Origin: Chytriomyces cf. hyalinus JEL632
Taxonomy: Eukaryota; Chytridiomycota; Chytridiomycetes; Chytridiales; Chytriomycetaceae
Assembly: GCA_025435555.1 (NCBI GenBank)
Contig: JAIWWG010000049.1
Span: forward strand, 203,795 to 267,794
Direction of reading: 5' to 3'
Length of the DNA stretch: 64,000 nt
A program made the translations under genes and the position numbers. Of this stretch, positions 33,959 through 46,509 are shown piece by piece (position 1 is the first letter of the stretch; each line of letters begins with the position of its first letter). The notes below the pieces were generated by a model. The model was not told where the DNA came from, did not search any database, and was given only the letters and a program-made list of their open reading frames with translations.

Positions 33959-34106
33959 TTGTTTTTTCTATCTATGTGAAACAGGGAAGTGGAATCACAT
34001 GCGTCATTTTTATACCCTTCGGTCACTTTGAAAATCTTGGGATTTACCCCCACAAAGTTTCACAAATTTTTTTTCGCGAGGCCGTGAGGCGCACTTTTAC
34101 TTTTTT

Positions 34107-37100
34107 TCACGCGCATAAACTGTTCAATGCCTCCTGAACCACATCCAAACACTCCACTTCACCCCTATACTGATTCTTGACATACATATTCAACCCATGC
34201 TCCAACTCCCCCTTCAAACACATTTCAAAATGCATCCACTCGCTTCGTAAACTCATGTCAGAGTAATTCAATCGACTCGCTAAACTCTGCGTCTGCTTCA
34301 GCTTTTCCGTGTATTCGAAATGCACTGTACTGAGTTTCGTGATTTGTTCCTCTGTTGCTGTGGGGCTCATGACGAGCGTTTCCATTCGTGATACGGACAC
34401 GCTAAGTGTTGCCGTTTCTTTTAGGGACTGCTTGTATTCTGCTGCGAGGGTTGGGAAACGGGATGCAATGATTGATGTGGCGTGTTGGAGCGATTGGATG
34501 GCGTCGTACATGTGTTCAGCCAGTTTGAAAGAACTTGGAACGTGCTGTTTTTCGAATAAAATGGAAACAAAAGAGTGTGTCCATCAGCATCGTATCCATG
34601 TTAAGAAATAAAAGTTACCTGTTTCAAATAAACGCCTTCAACTCGCGTCAACGCATTTGCGAGGACATGCCGCCCTACCGGCGTATCACCATACTCATCA
34701 TCACCATAGAGATCCGATACCCCCGCATCCATCCTCGAAATTTGAAAACGCGCCTGCAATATCCCCGCACACGATGTTTTCGCTGACATACCCAGCTTCC
34801 GAGAAGCTTGACTGGCATCGTTCAGCGCATGTGCAAAGGGAACACAACGTGCCGTGATGGAAGAGTAATATGCGAGGGAGCTTTCCATGGAGTCGATTGT
34901 GTTTGGGTATGTGTATTCGATGGTGTCTAATATGGATTCGACTTTCTCAGATGTCGTTTGTTCGATGGCTGTTTTCTGTGAAGGTGCGAAACGTGGTTAG
35001 GGATTACTCGCAGATAAGCTCGCTGGAATGGGACTCACATCGAGGATGCGGTCTGATAGAAATTCTCGCAGGTGTGTGTGGGATGATAGAATGTGATGTG
35101 TGATGACGTATTTGAGAAATGCATCTACACGCCAACTTTTTAGTGCCCAAAGTCAAAAATTACAATATGCTGCCGTCTTTTACTCACTTAGTCGATTAAC
35201 AAGTTGCTTGATAATGACTCCTGGTCTCATTGCACTGGCTGCATTGTTGACTGAACCAATGTTGCTAAAGACGGGTCTATTGGTAATTTTAGAAGATGGA
35301 CAATCTATGTTGTTTAAAAACTTACAGAATCAAGTCGGGATACTCAAGGAGGAGCTGAATTTTATAGAAAAATCGTTTGGTAACGCGGTCAAGTAAAAGC
35401 TGCAAAATGTACCTGCTTCCGCAGAAATTCGAAATCCGCCAGGATGCGATACGAAGTGACGATGGAATCCAGCTCCAGTCCCTATGTTCATGCAGGTATA
35501 AGAAAAATAATAGGCGCAAACAAAAAAGGATAAAAAGGAATTAAAAACCTCCAAACTTTTGATGATAAACCCAGAAACAGCCCCGCGCTCGTTCCGAACC
35601 ACGCGCGACACAACTGCATACCGAAACGTTTTCCCTGCATCGCTTAACCGAGTTTTATCCCGTTCAAAGGATTTTCGGGCCCTTTCCAAAAGAACATGCG
35701 AATCTAAAAAGTCTTGCACAAGTGATCCTTCATTTGCAATGTCCCCTGCAAATTTCATGTCCTCGTTCTTCAGGCTCACTAATTGGCTGCCTCCCACTTG
35801 CACCAGCCATTTGACAAATTGCAGGTATTCAGACTGCTGTATAGGATCAGAGTTGCAAGCAGCTGCAGCGACATGCATGGCCGAGTTGCCCTCCACATTC
35901 AAAAGTCCCAGGAACGTTTGCACTTCTAAATCTGCTGCCACCGACGAGCTCCGCTGAAGCCACTTCACAAACGCTTGTGCCATCTCAACATCCCCACACT
36001 CGGCTGCCAGATGCAAAATACTCCGATTCAAGGGATCAAGCATTGTCGCATCAACCTTGGAAGATGCGTTGAATAATAAGGCTTTTACGATTTGAGTGTT
36101 TCCGATACGCGCGTGATGAAGAATGGGTGTCAAATTGCGGTTATCTTCTTCGTTGACAATTTCTGGGCAATGTTCCAACAACCAATCCATTGTGAGCTGG
36201 GTTGATGCGAGATGGAATGCGTTGAGTCCTGCATTATTGCATTTGATGGCATTCATGAGGAGTGGCAGTGCTTCGACACGGTTTTCGCGCGATGCGACAA
36301 GAAATGGGGTATTTCCATGTACGTCTTGAGTGGACGTGAGAGCATTGTGTGATGTGAGGACGGGTATGATTTTCATTGCCTCTGATGATTTGCATGCAAT
36401 GTGGAGTGGGCATTCTAGCAGGTAGTTTTGTGAGTCCGGATTGTATCCTTTTTTAAGCACTGTGTTTTCGTTAGCTGATATCGACAAGCCACCAAATAAC
36501 AAACTCACAGTATTCAACAGCGACGAAACATCCATTGCGACAAGCGTAATGCAGCAATCCGTCCCCATTCTCTTTGCGAACATCAATGTACCGACTTCCA
36601 TCTTGACTTTTCAACGGCTGTGCATCTCCACTTTCGAAAAACGAGTTCACCGTTGCCAAATCCAATGTTAAAATCGATTTCCAAAGGCGCGCATTTTCGA
36701 TACACGTTTTCTCGAGCACAGCTACATTGCAAGTCATGTATTCCACAACCGCTTCAACCGTCGCCAGCGCGTATCCAAACTCGCCGCCTTCAACATCTGA
36801 ACAGAAACTGAAATGCATCATGTAATACAGACAGGACGGTAGATTTTGAAGCTTGGAGCGAATTATGATCAAAACTAGCAGTGGGATCAACACATCGCTG
36901 GATAGAATCAAATCTCCTGATCCTGCGGTTGGAGAACGTGTCGGTGACGCGGACCGCCGTGTCATGTCTGGATTCAATTTTCGGATGCTTTCCATGAGAG
37001 CAGAGAGTTTTTCAAAGGGAGTTCGCAGGATGGAAATGCTTGAGAAATCCTACGATGCAGGGGTGAGATGATTTGCTTGATTTGTTAACTTGTCTCAGAA

Positions 37101-38025
37101 TTCTAACCTCCACTGCCTGCATCAACGACGCCCCAAATCGAAGCGAAACGCCCATTTGAACCAAATCCAGACCTTGCAGTTTGGACACCACTTCCGAAAA
37201 CGCGGCATCTTTCTCACGCAAATGTTTCGAGACTAGAAAGTAAGTGAACTCATACGTCTTGTCCAACACATATGACTCCACATGTTGCGCTACAAGTTGA
37301 TGCTGCGTTGCCGCGTCTGCGTAGTCATCGCTTGATAACACGTTCGATAGTCTTGCCAGCGACGGTTTATCAATCGAGTACACGAAATAGACAGTGTCAT
37401 TGACAGCGGTCTTGATGGGTGAATTCAGTTGTTTGCAAAACAGAATCGTTTGAAAATACCTTCAACTGTTGCGCAATTTCGTCGAGAGAGTTTGTCGAAA
37501 GAATTCGGTCATTACAAGCGGCGATGCGGATAGACAAATTGAATAAAACATCTGGATGCAGTTTCGATGGGTCTTTTACGAGCTTGGCTTCGGATTCGAA
37601 GAGGGCTGATTGCGAAGTTGGCGTGTTGTTGTCTGAGACGAGAGTTGGGGGAAGGGTGCCGCCTATGAAGAGGATGGGAATGAAAGCGGCAGTCTCGGTA
37701 TCAGGATGCAGAAAGGAGGCAAGCAGAGGGTATGAATCTGGATAATGATGCAAATCGATTAAGACGGTCGCATGAAATGAGAGGATGCAACAAGATACCC
37801 ACCCCCATCAACAGTAACGCTTCCCCTCACCACCTCCACCGCCACCAGTTTGTGTGTGGTGAACTTCCCTGCATGACTGACTCGCCTGGGCACGAGAACA
37901 ACTGCCTCGTCTGACTGCTCGGCCACAAGCAACGCCCAGTCTCGTCCGCCTCGAGACAATTGCCCGAACTCTTTCGGACGATCTACTCTCAGCCGCTGCA
38001 CGCAGAAGGCCACATGTTTATGCAT
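34107..38025 (-). CDS. VPS9-ankyrin-PX-BAR protein (Rab5-type GEF / sorting nexin)
   Basis: Multi-exon gene from MHKHVAFCVQRLRVDRPKEF (38025) to LNSLCA (34107), about 1,100 residues. Domains in order. A unique N-terminus. A VPS9 domain from TPFEKLSALMESIRKL through SSDVLIPLLVLIIIRSKLQN and EFGYALATVEAVVEYM (36700-37030), which activates Rab5-type GTPases. At least six ankyrin repeats (NGDGLLHYACRNG, GNTPFLVASREN, NRSILHLAAECGD; 35750-36600). A PX domain split by introns (SGFIIKSLE, ELDSIVTSYRILADFEFLRK, LLLEYPDLI; 35150-35600). A long helical C-terminus (34107-35000) with the heptad pattern of a BAR domain. It probably couples phosphoinositide-binding endosomal membrane to Rab5 activation. 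The BAR call is the weakest. Confidence 0.8.
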
Positions 38026-38096
38026 TTATGGGAATGATTTAAATGAGGGGAACGAGGGTTTGTCATAAAAACAGAAAATTAAAAGAAAAACAAAAG

Positions 38097-40471
38097 ATGA
38101 TGGACTCGCACCGCCGTTCAGCAGCGTCTCAAGTGCCGTACGAAGGCTCCATCTCAAACGCGACTCACTACCTGGAAGGCGAGTGCTTAATATACTCTAT
38201 TATTCTCGATTTTAACGGGACTTTTTTGTGTTTCTTCCTCAGCCGTCAACATTGATGACTACGCGGACGACGATGATGACGATGACGCGCATTTGTTTGA
38301 CGAAATTGCGCCAGAGGACGAGTTTATCGACGTATCGGACTCGGATGAAGACGAGACGCTCGAAAAAGCCATGCGAACTTTGAACGAGACAATATTTTTG
38401 GGTAAGCATACAAGACACCTTGTATAACCATATCAATCAATACATTGATTTTAAATCCAGGAAACTCGGTCGACACACAAGTCATTGAAAAGAACCCCAA
38501 AGAGTCCCTCACAAAACGCCCTGAAGTCGTGGACGATTTCATTCGCAACTACCTATCAACAAAGCGTCTTTTCAAATCTCTCGACGCTTTCCAGAACGAA
38601 TGGTACGAACTGCAGCAACGTGGGCAACTGACGCTTCAGGACCGCGGACTCGTTCCGGACGTGTACTTGAAGAATCAGGAGTTGGCCGATTCGTTGAGCA
38701 AGTTGAGCATTGATGTGGATAATTATAAAGAGATTGCGAGGTGCGTTTTACATTTGCGTGCATGCTTGGATTGGTGACTTGGCATTGACGTTCACACACA
38801 GCAAGGCACGAGCGACTTACGACAAGCTGCGAAAAGAACGCGACTTTCACCGCATGCATCACAAACGCGTTGTTCAAGAGAAACAACGACTGCTCGGAGA
38901 CATGAAGCGTCTCAAGAAACATTACGAGGCGTACGAGCCAACTTTGAAACAACTGCGTCTGAGATACGAGACAGCGATGAAGGAGAAAATGTTGATCAAG
39001 TTGGAACGCGATCGCTTGGCTGGTCGCATTTCAGCGATGGAGGCAAATGGAAATGGGCCAACACAAGTTCCTGCGAAATCAGAGAAACCAGGAAAGCGCG
39101 CAACAAGTGCAGGGGGAAATGAGCCGAAGAGCACAACCAAAAAGCCTACCAACCCTAGCGTATCTGTAAATGCAGTAGCTGCAGCTGCTGGACCTGCAGC
39201 GACATCGTCTCATCCACCGGCACTCCCAAAAAAGACCAAGCTTTATGAAGCAATGCTTCCCGCCGAAGATCGCATAAATCCGTATTCAACTAATGTGGAT
39301 TTACCGAGCGCGAAAGTGGACCGAATGAAGCAGCTGCACACTGTGAAAGCGCATTCGATGGCAGTAAGCGCGTGAGTGGAGTTCTTTTGGCAGACCGTGT
39401 TGCGTTACCAACCTTCTTTGACGGAGACAGAATCAAGTTTCATCCAAAGAAAATGATCCTCGCAACCGTGAGTGACGATAAAGTGTGGAAAATGTGGACG
39501 TTTCCCAGCGGCGAGCTCATCATGAGCGGTGAGGGACATAAAGACTGGATCGCAGATTGCGACTTCCATCCAAAGTATATTGGATTAATTTAGAGTTCAA
39601 AGGCTGCGTTGTTTAAATTAGTCTTTTTTCGCAGAGGTGCACATCTCGCGACGGCAAGTGGGGATGGTACTTGTAAAATCTGGGATTTCGGAAAGGGCCT
39701 CGCGACGCTCACTCTTGCGGACCATTCTCAGGCAGTGTGGAGCTGTGCCTTCCATGACCAGGGAGACTTTGTAGCAACCTGTAGTATGGATCACACCGCC
39801 AAGCTGTGGGATGTCAACACGTACGGCCGCATTTCCCTTCTTCGATACACCCCCCAATCGCACGCATTAACTCAAAGACAACAAACAGCGGCAAATGCAG
39901 GCAAACATTCCGCGGCCACGCCGACAGCGTAAACCACATTGGCTTCATCCCCTTCACAAACACACTCTACACCTGCAGCGGAGACAAGACTCTCAGCCTA
40001 TGGGACGCGCGTACGGGACTTTGTGCACAGACATTATACGGCCACATGAATGCAATCAACCATGTTCAGTTTACTTTACGCGGGGACATGGTTGCGAGCT
40101 GTGATAGTGACGGGATCGTCAAGTTTTGGGATATCAGAAATGTGAGTGAACTGGAAAGTTTGGATGTGGGGCCGCATAGCGCGAATCGGCTTGCGTTTGA
40201 TCCTGCGGGGAGTGTTTTGGCGGTTGCGAGTAATGATGGGACTACCAAAATGTAACTTGTCCAACTTGTTTTGATTCTCTTGGACTATTATTTCTCGGTA
40301 CTAACTGCATACTAATCTCTCCTTTTCTTCTCCAGGTACAATGTTCGAGACCGCGAAAGACTTCGGGATGTGAGCACAAATGACGACGCGGTGCAAGGCG
40401 TTGCCTTTGATCGCAGTGGCGAGTTTTTGGTGACTGGAGGATCGGACTGCACGTTCCGAGTGTTTCAGTAG
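38097..40471 (+). CDS. SPAG16: SPAG16/PF20, central-apparatus WD40 protein of the flagellar axoneme
   Basis: Component of the central pair (C2) of motile flagella. After an acidic N-terminus (DDYADDDDDDDAHLFDEIAP) come the characteristic block VVDDFIRNYLSTKRLFKSLD, then FQNEWYELQQRGQL, then a coiled coil with ERDFHRMHHKRVVQEKQRL. A Pro/Ala linker is followed by seven WD40 blades (LATVSDDKVWKMWTFPSGEL, HLATASGDGTCKIWDFGKGL, CSMDHTAKLWDVNT and others). It ends with FDRSGEFLVTGGSDCTFRVF at TAG 40471. The first intron (38179-38242) appears to be GC-AG: with donor GAAG/GCGAGT it is 64 bp and in frame. The match to PF20 is strong. It is direct evidence for a flagellated life stage. Confidence 0.93.
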
Positions 40472-40595
40472 TGAAGATAAGCATGGTCTCGAATAGAACA
40501 CGTCGCGGAAAAATAAGTGCTCCTTAAACTATTTACAATTGCCGTCGTCACAAATAAATACGAAAAGACGATAGCTATCGGTTAAACGGGTGAAC

Positions 40596-40976
40596 ATGCC
40601 ACTTAGTCTGAATATAAAGGGTGCAAAAAAGCGCATCAGTCGGATAAGATTGCAGATATCACCGAGAGTCCAGGCTTACTTGTTGGAAACGCAGCATACT
40701 GTCATGACTCTTTCCCTTGTAACAAAGGATGAAACCATCGCTGATATAGAGGCGGATCTGCGTCTGAGGTGGCGCCAGATAAAGTCCGAGAATACCGTTC
40801 AGCAAATGCACTGATTGAATCGCTTTGCTTTGTCACATGCAATCGGAGACTTTCGCTCCGTCAAACGAAGCGCCGCAAGTTTGTCTGATATCCCGCCAAC
40901 TTCTGAATCAGCGACACTTCTTCGGCTGTCCCAAATCAAGTCAGAGGCAGACGAACTCAATAAAGCATGCAGCTAG
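40596..40976 (+). CDS. possible small gene with internal in-frame TGA
   Basis: Starts MPLSLNIKGAKKRISRIRLQ and runs 71 codons to TGA at 40812-40814. It continues in the same frame for 54 more codons (LSDIPPTSESATLLRLSQIK) to TAG near 40976. Both halves have an amphipathic, coding-like composition. An intron, readthrough or pseudogenisation would each explain the stop. No family recognised. It lies 120 bp downstream of SPAG16. Confidence 0.3.
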
Positions 40977-41718
40977 GTTTTCGTTTATTTCAATACCTTC
41001 GTTCTTCTGAGCGCATCCATTCCAACTCTGCAATGGCAACAGTTTAAGTGGATCGTACAGGACGGCAGAGGAGGGGGATGGAGGGAGGGAGAGGGAGAGA
41101 TGTCAACCCAGCATGAAACCGAGTCATCTGTGAGTTGCAGAAGCAAGGCGATTAAAGGGTTTCTTTCATTCTTGTCAGTGTCCGTGCTGGCCCTCCTTCC
41201 GTGGGCATAACGCCCTCCGGAGGACACTGTATGGACGGCAGAGCTATAAGGTAAAAAAAAGTGGGGAGCAAAATAAAAACAGGAATTTATGCCACAGAAA
41301 ATGCCCCGAACTCAACCCGTGAATACCGACTTGGCACGGAGGAGTCAATCAGAAGTGGGTTTTTGATGGCTCCTTTATCCGCTCTGTGCACAATCCTTCT
41401 ATGGCTCCTTTATCCGCTCTGTGCACAATCCTTCTTTCGTGTTGGACGTCTGTGCCGCGAGAGGCATTCTGATTATTGGCCGTTTCACGGGGGAAGTAAC
41501 CAGCAGTTTTTGGTTTCTCCGGTTTCTTTTTGGCAGCTAAGTGACCAGCGCACCCTACCTTTTAATAAACTCCAATTGCTCGCAGAAACGGGAGAATGAA
41601 AGCATCTTTTTATTTCGGATGAGTGATGTGAAACTAGATTTCGAGGGAATGAGAAAAGTCGCCATTTTACAGTTAGTTGAAGAGTGTTTCCTTTTGTCCA
41701 CGACACACGTCCGGCTTT
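40977..41718. other. intergenic region with a perfect 35-bp tandem duplication
   Basis: No gene. A purine-rich tract lies at about 41060-41100. A perfect direct repeat occupies 41366-41400 and 41401-41435. The 3' end of PCCA lies at the right edge. Confidence 0.6.
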
Positions 41719-44427
41719 TTAATCCTTCTTCACAACCACCTCCTTCTCAAGCTCAATCATAATCTCGTCTCCAGCAACACTCTGACCCGCCTTCACGAGA
41801 ACTTTGCCGACTTTTCCGGCACGCGGTGAGCGAATCACGTTTTGCATCTTCATGGCTTCAACGACTCCCATTTCGGCGCCTTCAGCTACAACATCACCTT
41901 CCTTCACGGCAACGCTCACAACGGTACCTGGCATCGGGGACAAGATTACGCTGGTCAAATCGAGCTTGGGCTTCTCCTTCATGTGTTTGGACAGCTCGTG
42001 TTGGCGAGGGGATTGAACAGTCACGTCAAACTATAATACAGTGTGTAAGCAATGGGTTCATGCCAATATGAACATCAAGTCAATGTACACCTTGGTTCCG
42101 AGGTACTGCAGACGGAATCCAACTGGAAGTGGGTCCAAGTACTGAACAACCACATCCTCTCCATCGACGCGCCCAGAAGCAATTGGGGCGTCCACATCCC
42201 AGTCAATCGTGGTCGAAACCGTCTTACCGCCAACAGAAACTTTCCAGCTCCCGTCCTTCTCAGCCAGCAACAAAACATGCTCCGACTCGCCAGTCTTGGG
42301 AAGAGTCACATTCAGCTCCCATCGAGATGGGATATCCGCAGAAGTCGCGAGCGAACCGCCTCCTTGAACCCACGTCTTGTTTCGCGCGTCGCGTTTGGCA
42401 TGCACAACGGCAGCCACGGCAAACAACTCGGTTTTCTTTTTGTCATCGAGAGCGGCGCCTTTGAATCCTTGTGGGTATTCGTGGGGCAGGAAATTGGTGC
42501 TGATTTTTCCGCTCACGAAGCGTGGGTGCGAGATGACGTCACGAAGGAGAGGGATGTTGTGGGTTACACCTTTGATGACGTAGCGGTCCAGCGCGCTTTC
42601 CATGCGGTGGCGAGCGACTTCTCTAGTTTCGCCGTATGTGCAGAGCCTGGCATTTTTTTGATTCAATTCGAGTTTAGACGGTCGTGGTTTTCACGAGTGT
42701 GCAAATTTGTAGATTGGTGCAGAAACTCACTTGCAAATCATTGGGTCGTAGTAGATTGAAATCTCACTTCCTTCGACAATACCACTATCGCAACGCACAT
42801 CATGTCCGCCAATTGTGAGCGCCTTGGGCTCAATGTACTTGGTCAAACGCCCAATCGATGGCAAATACTTTTCTGGGTCCTCCGCATACACACGCGACTC
42901 AAACGCCCAACCCTTTGGCTTGGCAGCCTCCTCCTGGTTCAGATTCAATTTCTGGCCTGCAGCCACACGAATCATGAGCTCCACCAAGTCTAAGCCGGTA
43001 ATGTATTCGGTGATGGGGTGCTCGACTTGCAAACGCGTGTTCATTTCGAGGAAGTAAAAGTTTCGTTTTGGGTCCACGAGGAATTCGCAGGTTCCTGCGG
43101 AAAAGTATCCGACATTTTTGGCGAGGCTGACGGCTTGTTCTCCCATGGCCTTGCGGGTTGCCAAGTCAATGTGCACAGAGGGCGCTTCTTCAATGACTTT
43201 TTGGTTACGACGTTGGATGGAGCATTCACGTTCGGGGAGGTAGAACTGAAAAGAGCGAGATATCAGTTTTGAAAAACCGTGAGAGGAGGGGTAAAATTGA
43301 TAAAAGTTACCGTGTTTCCGTGCTTGTCTCCAATAAGTTGGATTTCAATGTGTCGTGGATCTTCAATGAATTTTTCGACAAGCATTCGATCGTCTCCGAA
43401 GGAGGAGAGAGCTTCTTGCTTTGAAAGACGGAACGCCTCGCGACATTCTTTGTCGTTGCTGTTTTTCCGCATTTCGATTTGCGATCAGGTTTTGCAAAGT
43501 GTGCGAGAATGAAACTCACTAAGCAATACGCATTCCCTTTCCACCACCTCCAGCAGAGGCCTTGACCATGACAGGGTAGCCAATGTCATTGGCTATGCAC
43601 AAGTAGGAAGTCAATACAAAGACTTTCATGCTTCAAAGAAATCATTCGGTTGCCTCACCAATCTTGACAGCATGTTCTAATCCTTCAACCTCTCCCTGGA
43701 ATCCAGGAATCGTGTGCACACCAGCGGCTTTTGCAATTTTCTTGCTCTCAATTTTGTCTCCCATCTTGAACATGGAGTCCGAGCTGGGTCCAATAAAAAC
43801 GACACCTTCGTCGTCGAGTCTCTTTACAAAGTGCGAGTTTTCGGAGAGGAATCCGTAACCAGGGTGAACGGCCTGCGCGCCTGATTTCTTGACGGCGTTG
43901 ATTATGTTGTCGACGACGAGGTAGGACTGGCTGGTCGGTGCAGGTCCCTGAAGTCATGAAGTGAACGAGTTTGAGAGAGAGGGAGCTGTGCGGATCGATC
44001 GAAAGCATACGAACGATGTTGACGGCCTCGTCAGCGAGGCGGACGTGAAGAGAATTCGCGTCAGCATCGGAATAAACAGCAACGGTTTTGATGCCCATCT
44101 TCTTGGCTGAAAGTTCAGAGGAGCGTGTTATTTAATTGCTGGGCTGAGTGCTCATGGAAGTGGGACAAACCCGTTTTGATGACGCGCACTGCGATTTCAC
44201 CACGATTGGCAATCAAGATCTTGTCAAAGGTCTGAGCAGGAGAGAAGGTATGGGTGGAGACAGCGAGGTTTAGTTGCCAGAGAAAGAGCCAAGAACAAAT
44301 CACAGCCAGGCAGGAAACACGGACGGACCTTTCCGTAGCTTGGAGTCGTTGCCATCAGACGAAGACGCAGCCGCTGGGCCGGCGCCGTTGCTGTTGAGGG
44401 CCTGAGCAGGGTAAACAGCGAGTTCAT
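41719..44427 (-). CDS. PCCA: propionyl-CoA carboxylase alpha subunit (biotin carboxylase / BCCP)
   Basis: Mitochondrial biotin-dependent enzyme subunit that carboxylates biotin and carries it to the beta subunit to make methylmalonyl-CoA. Exon 1 (44427 down) encodes a basic presequence, [20 protein letters not shown]. Biotin carboxylase motifs follow: [30 protein letters not shown], the ATP-grasp loop [11 protein letters not shown] and [24 protein letters not shown] and a C-terminal biotinyl domain with EAMKMQN close the protein. Homology through the middle ([34 protein letters not shown]) fits PCCA better than pyruvate or methylcrotonyl carboxylase. Several introns are short. It is head-to-head with PCCB. 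Confidence 0.93.
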
Positions 44428-44521
44428 GTTCTTTTTTGTTCCGGTTTGCTCCGACCAACTCAATCAGCCACGTTTAAAATATAAGTAACAGTCAGTCATA
44501 AACACACAACGTCTGGACAAC
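44428..44521. promoter_or_regulatory. shared PCCA/PCCB promoter
   Basis: About 95 bp separate the PCCA start codon from the first plausible PCCB exon. The interval contains TTTAAAATATAAGTAAC. Both subunits of one enzyme are driven from it, which would keep stoichiometry. Confidence 0.6.
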
Positions 44522-46509
44522 ATGCGAGTACATTCACGCATGCGGCCTACTTGCATTGCTGACGCTTATTTGACAGGCTCCGCGTTTCTCTTTTCGCTTC
44601 CCGCTCGGCTCCCCGTGTCTGGAGCAGACAGCTCGCATCCGTGGCCTCGGTCAATGCAGCGTCGAAAGAAGGGGTGAGTGCTGTTTGGCCGATGCCATCT
44701 ATTTATTGGGTGCTCTGCTGCCCATCGAATGTTCATTGCTCCAAGCGCCACGCGTGCTTTGCCTTGCTGCTCTCTCTGATCGCACTTCTTCTATTCCAAA
44801 CGCAGTCCCTCATTTCAAAGATTGAAGCCAAAAGATCCGAGGCTCTTCTCGGAGGCGGTCAAAAGAGAATCGACACTCAGCACTCCAAGGTTGCCCAATA
44901 CATTTCCAAAAGCTGTATCCCCTACTTAAACGCACCAACAACCATTGCAGGGCAAACTCACGGCCCGTGAGAGAATCGAACTCCTCCTCGACAACTCGTC
45001 TTTCAGAGAATATGACGCCTTTGTCGAACACCAATGCACCGACTTTGGTATGGAGAAGCAGAAAATCACTGGTGACGGTGTTGTCACGGGACATGGAACC
45101 ATCAACGGTCGTCTCGTGTACCTGTTTTCTCAGGATTTCACTGCGTTCGGAGGCTCGCTTTCTAAAATGCATGCGCAAAAGATTTGCAAGGTCATGGACC
45201 AGGCATTAATGGTCGGCGCACCCGTGATTGGATTGAACGACTCTGGTGGTGCACGTATTCAGGAAGGTGTGGACTCGTTGGGTGGGTATGCTGATATTTT
45301 CCTCAAGAATGTGCTGAGCTCTGGTGTCATTCCGCAAATCTCGCTGGTGATGGGTCCTTGTGCTGGTGCGTGATCGTCTTGCCCAGTCCCATGTTTGCTG
45401 TGCATTGACTGAATATATATATATATATATTTTTAGGTGGTGCTGTGTACTCTCCTGCCTTGACCGACTTTACATTCATGGTCAAAGACTCTTCATACCT
45501 GTTCGTTACTGGTCCTGAAGTCGTCAAGCAAGTCACCAATGAAGTCGTGACTCAAGAAGAACTTGGTGGTGCCAAAGCGCACACTACAAAGTCAGGTGTC
45601 GCCCATCTTGCATTCGACAATGACGTTGAAGCATTGGCGCGTCTTCGCGACTTTTTCGATTTCTTGCCGTTGAGCAACCGTGCCGAAGTGCCTGTTAGAC
45701 CCACACATGATCCATCTGCGCGTACGGACCCTGTGCTGAACACAATTGTTCCTGCTGACTCTACAAAGGCCTACGATATCAAAGACGTCGTTACTCGCGT
45801 AAGTAACTGCGTGTTTCTACCGTTGCAAAAAAAGTCTCATGCTCTTCAAAAACAGATTGTCGATGATGCCGAATTCTTTGAAATCATGCCCGACTATGCC
45901 AAAAACATTGTGATTGGTTTTGCGCGCCTCGGCGGCCAAACTGTTTCCATCATTGCTAACCAGCCACTCGTATCATCCGGCGTTCTCGACATCAACTCGT
46001 CCGTGAAAGCGGCTCGCTGGGTCCGCTTTTGCGATGCCTTCAACATCCCCCTCGTCACATTTGTTGACGTGCCAGGATTCCTCCCTGGAACCACGCAAGA
46101 GCACGGAGGAATCATTCGAAACGGTGCGAAATTGCTGTATGCCTACGCCGAAGCTACTGTGCCCAAGCTCACTGTGATTACGCGAAAAGCGTACGGGGGC
46201 GCGTACGATGTCATGTCGTCGAAGCACTTGCGCGGTGATGCAAACTACGCATGGCCAACGGGTGAGATTGCGGTGATGGGAGCCAAGGGAGCCGTTGAGA
46301 TTATTTTCAGACACGTCAAGGACAAGAGCGCGGCGGAGGCGGAGTATGTCGAAAAGTTTGCAAACCCGTTGCCAGCAGCGCAGCGCGGATTTGTGGATGA
46401 CATTATTTTGCCGAGTGAGACGCGCAAGATTTTGATCAAGGACTTGCAGATTTTGAAGAGCAAAAAGAAGGAGAACCCGTGGAAGAAGCATGGAAACATT
46501 CCTTTGTAA
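44522..46509 (+). CDS. PCCB: propionyl-CoA carboxylase beta subunit (carboxyltransferase)
   Basis: Carboxyltransferase partner of PCCA. Recognisable from [20 protein letters not shown] (a mitochondrial-type leader, about 44580) through [30 protein letters not shown] and [20 protein letters not shown]. It continues with [40 protein letters not shown] and [17 protein letters not shown], to the C-terminus KKHGNIPL at 46509. The last residues closely resemble animal PCCB. The exact start codon is not resolved: ATG 44524 is in another frame, so a 5' exon or an unusual first intron is needed. One intron (about 45370-45436) holds a (TA)n repeat. Confidence 0.94.

Noticed and set aside
45418-45432. 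(TA)n tract
   Set aside because: Simple repeat inside a PCCB intron, with no sign of a functional element.
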